Assembly (NCBI RefSeq): GCF_013386115.1
Contig: NZ_JACAOR010000002.1
Location: forward strand, 245,881-309,880
Length of the DNA stretch: 64,000 nucleotides
Reading direction: 5' to 3'
Origin: Pseudomonas gingeri
GTDB lineage: Bacteria > Pseudomonadota > Gammaproteobacteria > Pseudomonadales > Pseudomonadaceae
The translations under genes were made by a program, and so were the position numbers. Below the pieces are notes generated by a model. That model ran no database searches, was not told the origin of the DNA, and saw only the letters and a list, made by a program, of their open reading frames with translations. Below are positions 16,305-24,569 of this stretch, piece by piece. Within the stretch, counting starts at the first letter, position 1. Every line of letters begins with the position of its first letter.

Positions 16305-19244
16305 CTAGCTTAGTCCCAGTTCAGCCCAGATCCGCATCACGTCGCGCCGCTCGACCATGAACTGGTCACCGCCGATGACGCCGGCTTCCTTCTGCAAGGC
16401 CTGGCGATGGGCGGCGGAACGGTAGGCCTTATAAGCCTCGCGCAGCAGGGCGGCATCGGTCGCGGGGATCAGCCCGGCCTGCTCCAACCCCTCGAGAATG
16501 CGGATATTATCCGTGTAGCGCAGTAACGCCGGGTGCTCTTTCGACCAGGCCAAGGTCGCGTATTGCACCATAAATTCAATATCGACGATACCTCCGGCGT
16601 CCTGCTTGAGGTCGAACGGCGCCGCGGCATCAAAGGCATTGGCCGCGGTGCCGGCGGCAGTCGCCTTGCTGCCGAGGTTGTCGCGCATCTTGGCGCGCAT
16701 CTCGCTGACTTCCTGGCGCAGGGTCGGCAGATCCCGCTCGCGCCCCAGCACCGCCGCGCGGACTTTCTCGAAAGCGCTCCCGACGTCCTTGCAACCCACC
16801 AGTACCCTGGCGCGGATCAGCGCCTGGTGCTCCCAGGTCCAGGCCTCGTTCTGCTGATAACGCTCGAAGGCCCCGAGGGAGCTGACCAGCAGACCGGAAG
16901 CGCCGGATGGCCGCAGGCGCATGTCCACCTCATAGAGCTGGCCGGAGTTGGTCTGGGTGGTCAGCAGGTGAATGATCCGCTGCCCCAGCCGGGTGAAGAA
17001 CTGCGCCGTGTCGATCGGCTTGGCGCCATCGGTCTCGGCATTCGGGTCGCCGTCGTGGATGAACACCAGGTCGAGGTCCGAGCCGTGCCCGAGTTCGATC
17101 CCGCCGACCTTGCCGTAACCGACAATGATAAAGCCGGGATCGCACAAGGTGCCGTCCGCCCGTTGTGGCGAGCCGTACTTGCCGACGGTCTGGCGCCAGG
17201 CCAGGGCCAGCACCTGTTCGAGGATCGCCTCGGCGAGCCAGGTCAGGTAATCGCTGACCTTCATCAGCGGCAGGCTGCCGGAGATTTCCGAGGCGGCAAC
17301 CCGCAGCCGGTGCGCCAGCTTGAAGTGCCGCAAGGCCTCCATCTGCTGCTCGAGGTCGTCCTCGGGAATCCGCGTCAGGCGCTCGCGCAACTCGGCGGCC
17401 AGCTCCGGTGCCAACGGCGGCTTGAACAGCCGGCCTTCGTTGAGCAATTCGTCCAGCAACATCGGGAAACGGGTGATCTGCTCGGCAATCCACGGACTGG
17501 CGGCGCACAAGGTCAGCAACTGGCGCAGCGCACCGGGGTTCTCCGTGAGCAACACCAGATAGGCGGAGCGCCGTGCGACGGCCTCGACCAGGGGCAGCAC
17601 CCGCTCCAGCACCAGGTCCGGATCGGCGTGCTCGACCGCCTGGGCCAGCAGGCGCGGAATAAAGGCATCGAGGCGTTCCCGGCCGAGGCGCTGCATGGCG
17701 CGCAATTGCGGACTGCCGCGCAAGGCCGCGAGTTGCTTCAGCGCCTTTGGCGCGTCCTTGAACCCGCCCTCTTCCAACTGGCGACTGGCGGCCTCTTCAT
17801 CCTGGGCTTCTTCCCACAGCGGCAGCCACTCTCCACCCACGGCGACCTGACATTCCTCGCCATCTTCCTCGTCCGGGTCGGCGATGACCTGACGGAAGTG
17901 CCAGTCGACCCGGCCACGCCAGTACATCAATTGCTCATGGAACCCCGCCCAGTTGTCGAAACCGAGCATGAAGGCGATACGCGCCTGATCCTTCTCGTCA
18001 TCGGGCAGCATCTGGGTCTGGCGATCGGCAATCGCCTGGATCGCATGCTCGGTGTAGCGCAGGAATTCGTAGCCGTTGCGCAACTCGGCGATCACCGCCG
18101 GCGGCAGGTAACCCTGGCCTTCGAGGGTGCCCAGGACCTTCAGCAACGGCCGTTGCTGCAGGCTCAGGTCACGCCCGCCGTGAATCAGCTGGAACGCCTG
18201 GGCGATGAACTCGACCTCGCGGATACCACCGGAGCCCAGCTTGATATTCTCGGCCATGCCCTTGCGGCGGACTTCCTGCTGGATCAGTTGCTTCATGGTG
18301 CGCAACGCTTCGATCGCAGAAAAATCCAGGTAACGCCGATAGACGAATGGTCGCAGCATCTCCAGCAACTGCGCGCCCGCCACCTGGTCGCCGGCCACCA
18401 CCCGCGCCTTGATCATCGCGTAGCGTTCCCAGTCGCGACCCTGGTCCTGGTAATACTGCTCCAGCGCGTTAAAGCTCAGCACCAGCGCACCCGCCGAACC
18501 ATAAGGCCGCAGGCGCATGTCGACACGGAAGACGAATCCGTCGACGGTGATCGGGTCCAGCGCCTTGATCAGTCGCTGCCCCAGGCGGATAAAGAATTCC
18601 TGGTTGTCCAGCGGGCGCTTTACCCCGACAGTCTCGCCACCTTCCGGGTAAGCGAAGATCAGGTCGATGTCGGAGGACAGGTTCAGCTCCACGGCGCCGA
18701 GCTTGCCCATGCCGAGAATGACCATCTGCTGTGGCTCGCCACTGCGCCGACCGGTGGGCGTGCCGAACTGCTGGCAATGACGCTGGTACAACCACTGGTA
18801 GGCCTGGTCGATGCTGGCATCGGCCATGTCCGAGAGATCGCGACAGGTCTGTACCAGGTCCGCCTGGCGCGTCAGGTCGCGCCAGATGATCCGCACCTGC
18901 TGACGGGTCCGCTGGCGCCGCAACAGGCGCCCCAGCTCATCCTCGCTTTGCGCCTGCTGCACCGCGGCGGCAATCTGCCCGCACATTTCTCCCGGAGCGA
19001 AGCCGCGATCCAGGTCGCCGAACTGCACCAGTTCCAGCAACATCAAAGGGTCACGCACCGATTGTTCAATAAAGAAGTCGCTGGCGGCGCTGACCCTGGC
19101 GAAGTCCGCCCAGCGCTCGGGCGACCAGCCGGCCAGGCCGTGGTCGTCGTCCAGCGCGGCGACGGCCGTGCGGAACGACTGCTCGGCGCGGCTGACAAAA
19201 GGCAGGAGAATGGCCGGCAAAACGGCCAGTGCAGGTAGGCTCAT
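16305..19244 (-). CDS. glnE: GlnE, bifunctional glutamine synthetase adenylyltransferase/deadenylylase
   Basis: 979 aa, with the two nucleotidyltransferase domains expected for GlnE. The N-terminal deadenylylation domain has LSSDIDLIFAYPEGG near residue 195. The C-terminal adenylylation domain has GHGSDLDLVFIHDGD near 719. In response to the PII protein and glutamine, GlnE adds or removes AMP on glutamine synthetase. The start ATG at 19244 has AAGGA six bases upstream. It is divergent from aceE across a 384-bp regulatory gap. Confidence 0.97.
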   Translation of the reverse strand: MSLPALAVLPAILLPFVSRAEQSFRTAVAALDDDHGLAGWSPERWADFARVSAASDFFIEQSVRDPLMLLELVQFGDLDRGFAPGEMCGQIAAAVQQAQSEDELGRLLRRQRTRQQVRIIWRDLTRQADLVQTCRDLSDMADASIDQAYQWLYQRHCQQFGTPTGRRSGEPQQMVILGMGKLGAVELNLSSDIDLIFAYPEGGETVGVKRPLDNQEFFIRLGQRLIKALDPITVDGFVFRVDMRLRPYGSAGALVLSFNALEQYYQDQGRDWERYAMIKARVVAGDQVAGAQLLEMLRPFVYRRYLDFSAIEALRTMKQLIQQEVRRKGMAENIKLGSGGIREVEFIAQAFQLIHGGRDLSLQQRPLLKVLGTLEGQGYLPPAVIAELRNGYEFLRYTEHAIQAIADRQTQMLPDDEKDQARIAFMLGFDNWAGFHEQLMYWRGRVDWHFRQVIADPDEEDGEECQVAVGGEWLPLWEEAQDEEAASRQLEEGGFKDAPKALKQLAALRGSPQLRAMQRLGRERLDAFIPRLLAQAVEHADPDLVLERVLPLVEAVARRSAYLVLLTENPGALRQLLTLCAASPWIAEQITRFPMLLDELLNEGRLFKPPLAPELAAELRERLTRIPEDDLEQQMEALRHFKLAHRLRVAASEISGSLPLMKVSDYLTWLAEAILEQVLALAWRQTVGKYGSPQRADGTLCDPGFIIVGYGKVGGIELGHGSDLDLVFIHDGDPNAETDGAKPIDTAQFFTRLGQRIIHLLTTQTNSGQLYEVDMRLRPSGASGLLVSSLGAFERYQQNEAWTWEHQALIRARVLVGCKDVGSAFEKVRAAVLGRERDLPTLRQEVSEMRAKMRDNLGSKATAAGTAANAFDAAAPFDLKQDAGGIVDIEFMVQYATLAWSKEHPALLRYTDNIRILEGLEQAGLIPATDAALLREAYKAYRSAAHRQALQKEAGVIGGDQFMVERRDVMRIWAELGLS

Positions 19245-19449
19245 GGTCTATCCTTGATCGGCGAACAAGCAGCCGCAAACTGTGATGGCGAGAAACACGC
19301 TCTGAAAAGGACTGTCGAACAAAAGTTAGAAATAGCTGATAATCGGTTTTTCTTGGCAGCCAACATCAAGCGCCCACCTGATAATGTTTATTTTCGACCA
19401 ACAATATCGATTATTCTCACAACGTAACAGGAAGTTTTCGCTCGCTGAT

Positions 19450-19464
19450 CTGTAGTTTTACTAC
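19450..19464. promoter_or_regulatory. GntR/PdhR-type operator copy 1 upstream of aceE
   Basis: CTGTAGTTTTACTAC contains the palindrome GTAGT-TTT-ACTAC, which fits the FadR-subfamily GntR pattern GTnnnAC. It sits between a weak -35 (19447-19452) and the TATACA at 19470-19475, where a repressor would block RNA polymerase. A second copy follows 52 bp downstream. Confidence 0.6.
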
Positions 19465-19503
19465 TCGTCTATACATTCGGAAGGCTGAAATGCTTGACGA
19501 TTT

Positions 19504-19518
19504 GTAGTAAAACTACAG
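19504..19518. promoter_or_regulatory. GntR/PdhR-type operator copy 2 upstream of aceE
   Basis: GTAGTAAAACTACAG is the exact reverse complement of copy 1 (19450-19464). Each copy is itself a palindrome (GTAGT-AAA-ACTAC). Centres lie 52 bp apart, about five helical turns, which would place two dimers on the same DNA face. Confidence 0.6.
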
Positions 19519-19628
19519 AACCCCCGGAACAACCTCCGGACCATCCAAGAATTTATGTCGTCTGCCCACAAGGCCAGTCGCAAACTCAGGCAACCGATTC
19601 TGGAAGCCTTTCCGCCCTGGAGCAAGCC

Positions 19629-22274
19629 ATGCAAGACCTCGATCCCGTCGAAACCCAGGAATGGCTGGACGCCCTGGAATCGGTTCTCGACAAAGAAGGC
19701 GAAGACCGTGCTCACTACCTGATGACCCGTATGGGCGAACTCGCGACCCGCAGCGGCTCGCAACTGCCCTACGCCATCACCACGCCTTACCGCAACACCA
19801 TCCCCGTCACCCACGAAGCACGCATGCCTGGCGACCTGTTCATGGAACGCCGCATTCGCTCGCTGGTGCGCTGGAACGCGATGGCCATGGTAATGCGCAC
19901 GAACTTGAAAGATTCTGACCTGGGCGGTCACATCTCCAGTTTCGCCTCCAGCGCCACCCTGTATGACATCGGTTTCAACTACTTCTTCCAGGCCCCGACC
20001 GACGAACACGGCGGCGACCTGATCTACTTCCAGGGCCACACCTCGCCAGGCGTCTACGCCCGCGCGTTCATGGAAGGCCGCATCACCGAAGAACACATGA
20101 ACAACTTCCGCCAGGAAGTCGACGGTCAGGGCCTGTCGTCCTACCCGCACCCTTGGCTGATGCCTGATTTCTGGCAGTTCCCGACCGTATCCATGGGTCT
20201 GGGCCCGATCCAGGCGATCTACCAGGCACGCTTCATGAAGTACCTGGAAGCCCGTGGCTTCATTCCGGAAGGCAAGCAGAAAGTCTGGTGCTTCCTGGGC
20301 GACGGCGAGTGCGACGAGCCGGAATCCCTCGGCGCCATCTCCCTGGCCGGCCGCGAGAAGCTGGACAACCTGATCTTCGTCATCAACTGCAACCTGCAGC
20401 GCCTCGACGGCCCGGTTCGCGGCAACGGCAAGATCATCCAGGAACTCGAAGGCGTGTTCCGTGGCGCCCAGTGGAACGTCACCAAAGTCATCTGGGGCCG
20501 TTTCTGGGACCCACTGCTGGCCAAGGACGTCGACGGTATCCTGCAACGTCGCATGGACGAAGTCATCGACGGCGAGTACCAGAACTACAAGGCCAAGGAC
20601 GGCGCGTTCGTCCGTGAGCACTTCTTCAACACGCCTGAACTCAAGGCGATGGTCGCCGATCTGTCCGACGACGAGATCTGGAAGCTCAACCGTGGTGGCC
20701 ACGACCCGTACAAGGTCTACGCGGCGTACCACGAAGCGGTCAACCACAAGGAACAACCGACCGTCATCCTGGCCAAGACCATCAAGGGTTATGGCACCGG
20801 TGCCGGCGAAGCGAAAAACACCGCGCACAACACCAAGAAAGTCGATGTCGACAGCCTGAAGTTGTTCCGCGATCGCTTCGACATCCCGGTCAAGGACGAA
20901 GAGCTGGAAAACCTGCCGTTCTTCAAGCCTGAGCCAAACAGCGCCGAAGCCCGCTACCTGAGCGAGCGCCGTGCCGCACTGGGCGGTTTCGTGCCACAGC
21001 GTCGTGCCCAGAGCTTCAGCGTGCCGACGCCGTCCCTGGATACCCTCAAGGCGATCCTCGACGGTTCGGGCGACCGTGAAATCTCCACCACCATGGCCTT
21101 CGTGCGGATCCTCGCGCAACTGGTCAAGGACAAGGAAATCGGCCCACGCATCGTTCCGATCATCCCGGACGAAGCCCGTACCTTCGGTATGGAAGGCATG
21201 TTCCGTCAGTTGGGCATCTACTCCTCCGTCGGCCAGCTCTACGAGCCAGTCGATAAAGACCAGGTGATGTTCTACAAGGAAGACAAGAAGGGCCAGATCC
21301 TCGAGGAAGGCATCAACGAAGCGGGCGCCATGAGCTCCTTCATCGCTGCCGGTACTTCGTACTCCAGCCACAACCAGCCGATGCTGCCGTTCTACATCTT
21401 CTACTCGATGTTCGGCTTCCAGCGTATCGGCGACCTGGCCTGGGCCGCCGGCGACAGCCGTACCCGTGGCTTCCTGATCGGCGGCACCGCCGGCCGGACC
21501 ACGCTGAACGGCGAAGGCCTGCAACACGAAGACGGTCACAGCCACATCCTGGCCGCCACCATCCCGAACTGCCGCACCTTCGATCCAACCTACGGCTACG
21601 AGCTGGCGGTGATCATCCAGGACGGCATGAAGAAGATGACCGAAGAGCAACAGGACATCTTCTACTACATCACCGTGATGAACGAATCCTACCAGCAGCC
21701 AGCCATGCCGGCCGGCGCCGAGGAAGGCATCATCAAGGGCATGTACCTGCTCGAGGAAGACACCAAGGAAGCGGCTCACCACGTGCAACTGATGGGCTCC
21801 GGCACCATCCTGCGCGAAGTGCGTGAAGCGGCGAAGATCCTGCGCGAGCAATTCAACATCGGCGCCGACGTATGGAGCGTCACCAGCTTCAACGAACTGC
21901 GCCGCGACGGCCTGGCAGTGGAACGCAGCAACCGCCTGCACCCTGGCCAGAAGCCGAAGCTGAGCTACGTCGAGGAATGCCTCAACGGCCGCAAGGGTCC
22001 GGTGATCGCTTCTACCGACTACATGAAGTTGTTTGCTGAACAGATCCGCCAGTGGGTCCCATCCAAGGAGTTCAAAGTCCTCGGTACCGACGGTTTCGGC
22101 CGCAGTGACAGCCGCAAGAAGCTGCGTCACTTCTTCGAAGTCGACCGTCATTTCGTGGTGTTGGCAGCCCTGGAAGCCTTGGCTGACCGTGGCGATATCG
22201 AACCTAAAGTGGTGGCCGAGGCCATCGTCAAGTTCGGGATCGACCCGGAAAAACGCAACCCACTGGACTGCTGA
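19629..22274 (+). CDS. aceE: AceE, pyruvate dehydrogenase E1 component (homodimeric)
   Basis: 881 aa, the usual length of the bacterial homodimeric E1p. It starts MQDLDPVETQEWLDALESV and has the thiamine-diphosphate/Mg motif GDGECDEPES near residue 222, ending at INCNLQRLDGP near 254. It decarboxylates pyruvate and reductively acetylates the lipoyl groups of AceF. The ATG at 19629 is preceded by GGAG at a 6-base spacing. aceF follows after 11 bp. Expression is probably controlled by the twin palindromes upstream. Confidence 0.98.
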   Translation: MQDLDPVETQEWLDALESVLDKEGEDRAHYLMTRMGELATRSGSQLPYAITTPYRNTIPVTHEARMPGDLFMERRIRSLVRWNAMAMVMRTNLKDSDLGGHISSFASSATLYDIGFNYFFQAPTDEHGGDLIYFQGHTSPGVYARAFMEGRITEEHMNNFRQEVDGQGLSSYPHPWLMPDFWQFPTVSMGLGPIQAIYQARFMKYLEARGFIPEGKQKVWCFLGDGECDEPESLGAISLAGREKLDNLIFVINCNLQRLDGPVRGNGKIIQELEGVFRGAQWNVTKVIWGRFWDPLLAKDVDGILQRRMDEVIDGEYQNYKAKDGAFVREHFFNTPELKAMVADLSDDEIWKLNRGGHDPYKVYAAYHEAVNHKEQPTVILAKTIKGYGTGAGEAKNTAHNTKKVDVDSLKLFRDRFDIPVKDEELENLPFFKPEPNSAEARYLSERRAALGGFVPQRRAQSFSVPTPSLDTLKAILDGSGDREISTTMAFVRILAQLVKDKEIGPRIVPIIPDEARTFGMEGMFRQLGIYSSVGQLYEPVDKDQVMFYKEDKKGQILEEGINEAGAMSSFIAAGTSYSSHNQPMLPFYIFYSMFGFQRIGDLAWAAGDSRTRGFLIGGTAGRTTLNGEGLQHEDGHSHILAATIPNCRTFDPTYGYELAVIIQDGMKKMTEEQQDIFYYITVMNESYQQPAMPAGAEEGIIKGMYLLEEDTKEAAHHVQLMGSGTILREVREAAKILREQFNIGADVWSVTSFNELRRDGLAVERSNRLHPGQKPKLSYVEECLNGRKGPVIASTDYMKLFAEQIRQWVPSKEFKVLGTDGFGRSDSRKKLRHFFEVDRHFVVLAALEALADRGDIEPKVVAEAIVKFGIDPEKRNPLDC

Positions 22275-22285
22275 GGAGACACCCT

Positions 22286-24241
22286 GTGAGCGAACTCATT
22301 CGCGTACCTGACATCGGCAGCGGTGAAGGTGAAGTAATTGAACTGTTTGTGAAGGTCGGCGACCGCATCGAAGCCGACCAGAGCATCCTGACGCTGGAAT
22401 CGGACAAGGCGAGCATGGAAGTGCCCGCCCCGAAGGCCGGTATCATCAAGAGCCTGAAAGTGAAGCTGGGCGACCGCCTGAAAGAAGGCGACGAACTGCT
22501 TGAGCTGGAAGTCGAAGGCGCCGCCGCCGCGGCCCCAGCGGCAGCTCCTGCGCCTGCTGCCAAGGCGGCTCCAGCCGCTGCGCCGGCACCGGCTGCCGCT
22601 CCCGCCGCCGCACCTGCCGCGGCTTCGGCCCAGCAAGTGCACGTGCCGGACATCGGTTCGTCGGGCAAGGCCCAGATCATCGAGATCTCGGTCAAGGTCG
22701 GCGACAGCATCGAGGCCGATCAGTCGCTGATCACTCTCGAGTCCGACAAGGCCAGCATGGAAATCCCTTCGCCGGCCGCCGGCGTCGTGGAAAGCATCAG
22801 CGTCAAGCTCAACGACGAAGTCGGTACCGGCGACCTGATCCTGGTCCTGAAAGTCGCGGGCGCCGCCTCGGCCGCAGCTCCGGCACCGGCCCAGGCCGCC
22901 GCGCCTGCCGCCGCTCCAGCAGCAGCGCCAGCCGCTGCACCGGCTGCTCCGGCAGCCGACAGCGTCCAGGACATCCACGTGCCGGATATCGGCTCGTCGG
23001 GCAAGGCCAAGATCATCGAAGTCTCGGTCAAGGCCGGTGACACCGTCGAAGTCGATCAATCGCTGATCACCCTCGAATCCGACAAGGCCAGCATGGAAAT
23101 CCCGTCGCCGGCCGCCGGTGTCGTGGAAAGCGTATCGATCAAGCTGGACGACGAAGTCGGTACCGGTGACCTGATCCTGAAATTGAAGGTCAAGGGCGCA
23201 GCCCCGGCCGCCGCACCGGCCCCCGCCGCAGCACCTGCCGCACCGGCCCAGGCAGCGGCTCCAGCGCCTGCCGCTGCAGCCCCCGCCGCCGCTCCGGCTG
23301 TCGCACCGGCCAATTCCGGCGCCAAGGTTCATGCCGGCCCGGCGGTACGCCAGCTGGCCCGCGAATTCGGCGTCGAGCTGAACGCGGTGAGCGCAAGCGG
23401 CCCGCACGGTCGTATCCTCAAGGAAGACGTGCAGGTCTACGTCAAGGCCATGATGCAGAAGGCCAAGGAAGCACCGGCCGCTGCTGCCGGCGCAACCGGT
23501 GGTGCCGGTATCCCGCCGATCCCGGTCGTGGACTTCAGCCGCTTCGGCGAAACCGAAGAAGTGCCGATGACCCGCCTGATGCAGGCTGGCGCCGCCAACC
23601 TGCACCGCAGCTGGCTGAACGTGCCGCACGTGACCCAGTTCGACTCGGCGGATATCACCGAGCTGGAAGCGTTCCGCGTGGCCCAGAAGGCCGTGGCCGA
23701 GAAGGCTGGCGTCAAGCTGACCATCCTGCCGCTGCTGCTCAAGACCTGCGCGCACCTGCTCAAGGAACTGCCGGACTTCAACAGTTCGCTGGCCCCGAGC
23801 GGCAAGGCGATCATTCGCAAGAAGTACGTCAACATCGGCTTCGCCGTCGACACCCCGGATGGCCTGCTGGTACCGGTCATCAAGAACGTCGACCAGAAGA
23901 ACCTGCTGCAACTCGCTGCCGAAGCGGCTTCCCTGGCTGAAAAGGCCCGGACCAAGAAGCTCTCCGCCGACGACATGCAGGGCGCCTGCTTCACCATCTC
24001 CAGCCTCGGGCACATTGGCGGCACCGGCTTCACGCCGATCGTCAACGCACCGGAAGTGGCGATCCTCGGCGTTTCCAAGGCCGCCATCCAGCCAGTCTGG
24101 GATGGCAAGGCCTTCCAGCCGAAGCTGATGCTGCCCCTGTCGTTGTCCTACGATCACCGTGTGATCAACGGTGCCGCGGCGGCGCGCTTCACCAAGCGCC
24201 TGAGCGACCTGCTGGCGGATATCCGTACTATCCTGCTGTAA
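22286..24241 (+). CDS. aceF: AceF, dihydrolipoamide acetyltransferase (E2) with three lipoyl domains
   Basis: 651 aa with start GTG at 22286 behind GAGGAG. Three lipoyl domains begin near residues 1, 116 and 229, each with the lipoylated Lys in ESDKAS. They are joined by Ala/Pro-rich linkers. The peripheral-subunit-binding domain is near 349-387 (AVRQLAREFGV). The catalytic domain ends with SYDHRVINGAAAARF, the Azotobacter/Pseudomonas version of the HRxxxG site. Lipoyl domains 2 and 3 are nearly identical even in DNA, pointing to recent duplication or gene conversion. P. aeruginosa AceF is shorter (two lipoyl domains, from memory). Confidence 0.98.
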   Translation: MSELIRVPDIGSGEGEVIELFVKVGDRIEADQSILTLESDKASMEVPAPKAGIIKSLKVKLGDRLKEGDELLELEVEGAAAAAPAAAPAPAAKAAPAAAPAPAAAPAAAPAAASAQQVHVPDIGSSGKAQIIEISVKVGDSIEADQSLITLESDKASMEIPSPAAGVVESISVKLNDEVGTGDLILVLKVAGAASAAAPAPAQAAAPAAAPAAAPAAAPAAPAADSVQDIHVPDIGSSGKAKIIEVSVKAGDTVEVDQSLITLESDKASMEIPSPAAGVVESVSIKLDDEVGTGDLILKLKVKGAAPAAAPAPAAAPAAPAQAAAPAPAAAAPAAAPAVAPANSGAKVHAGPAVRQLAREFGVELNAVSASGPHGRILKEDVQVYVKAMMQKAKEAPAAAAGATGGAGIPPIPVVDFSRFGETEEVPMTRLMQAGAANLHRSWLNVPHVTQFDSADITELEAFRVAQKAVAEKAGVKLTILPLLLKTCAHLLKELPDFNSSLAPSGKAIIRKKYVNIGFAVDTPDGLLVPVIKNVDQKNLLQLAAEAASLAEKARTKKLSADDMQGACFTISSLGHIGGTGFTPIVNAPEVAILGVSKAAIQPVWDGKAFQPKLMLPLSLSYDHRVINGAAAARFTKRLSDLLADIRTILL

Positions 24242-24247
24242 CCCGCG

Positions 24248-24277
24248 ACCCGGCTTTCTCTCGCGAGGAAGCCGGGT
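24248..24277 (+). terminator. Hairpin just after aceF
   Basis: ACCCGGCTT at 24248-24256 pairs with AAGCCGGGT at 24269-24277 (9 bp, 12-base loop). No T-run follows, so it may protect the mRNA 3' end rather than terminate. Confidence 0.5.
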
Positions 24278-24316
24278 TCGCCGTAGCGATTTCCGAGCGC
24301 CACGCTCGTACCTCAA

Positions 24317-24343
24317 CCCCGCCAACTGGCGGGGCTTTTTTTT
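24317..24343 (+). terminator. Rho-independent terminator of aceEF
   Basis: CCCCGCC (24317-24323), loop AACT, GGCGGGG (24328-24334), followed by C and eight T. This is a textbook intrinsic terminator 76 bp after the aceF stop. Confidence 0.9.
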
Positions 24344-24569
24344 GCCCGCCCTCCGCCACGCGAAAGCACCACGCAAAGGTACGGTGCAGAGCGCCAAGCG
24401 CCTTCCGCCCATCGCCCTTTTCTGAAGATTTTCACACCCCGGCCGATACATTGAAGGCACGGAGCCACTGTTCTGCTTGTCAGCCCGACCCGCTTAATGC
24501 AACCTTGCCCAACGCGCCAGAAAAAGGGTCATTACCCCGCGTGATCAGTACTCTTGAAGCGAGCTCTCA

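Larger units (their letters stand above)
19245..19628. promoter_or_regulatory. Divergent glnE/aceE control region, AT-rich, 384 bp
   Basis: No gene is supported here. The central part (about 19310-19480) is clearly more AT-rich than the genes, as expected for promoters. It carries two palindromic operators (listed separately) and a possible -10 TATACA at 19470-19475 for aceE. The aceE start is set at 19629 by GGAG at 19619-19622. An open frame extends upstream to 19494, but its first 45 residues look like untranslated leader. CCGGA and TCCGG repeats near 19523-19540 could form a small leader hairpin. Confidence 0.6.
24242..24569. other. Gap between aceF and dipA (328 bp)
   Basis: No coding sequence is supported. 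It holds two hairpins (24248-24277 and 24317-24343) that end the aceEF transcript, then about 225 bp leading to dipA. I see no strong -35/-10 pair for dipA. Confidence 0.6.

Noticed and set aside
16533..19238. 901-codon plus-strand frame opposite glnE
   Set aside because: Shadow frame; glnE motifs are unambiguous on the minus strand.
19494..19499. TTGACG as the -35 of aceE
   Set aside because: No -10 at 16-18 bp downstream; it overlaps the second operator, so the TATACA at 19470 is a better candidate.
19461..22151. 896-codon minus-strand frame opposite aceE
   Set aside because: Shadow of aceE; it crosses the promoter and has no recognisable motif.
22520..23320. Ala/Pro-rich GC-repetitive DNA in aceF as a tandem-repeat element
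   Set aside because: These are the flexible linkers between lipoyl domains; normal for E2.
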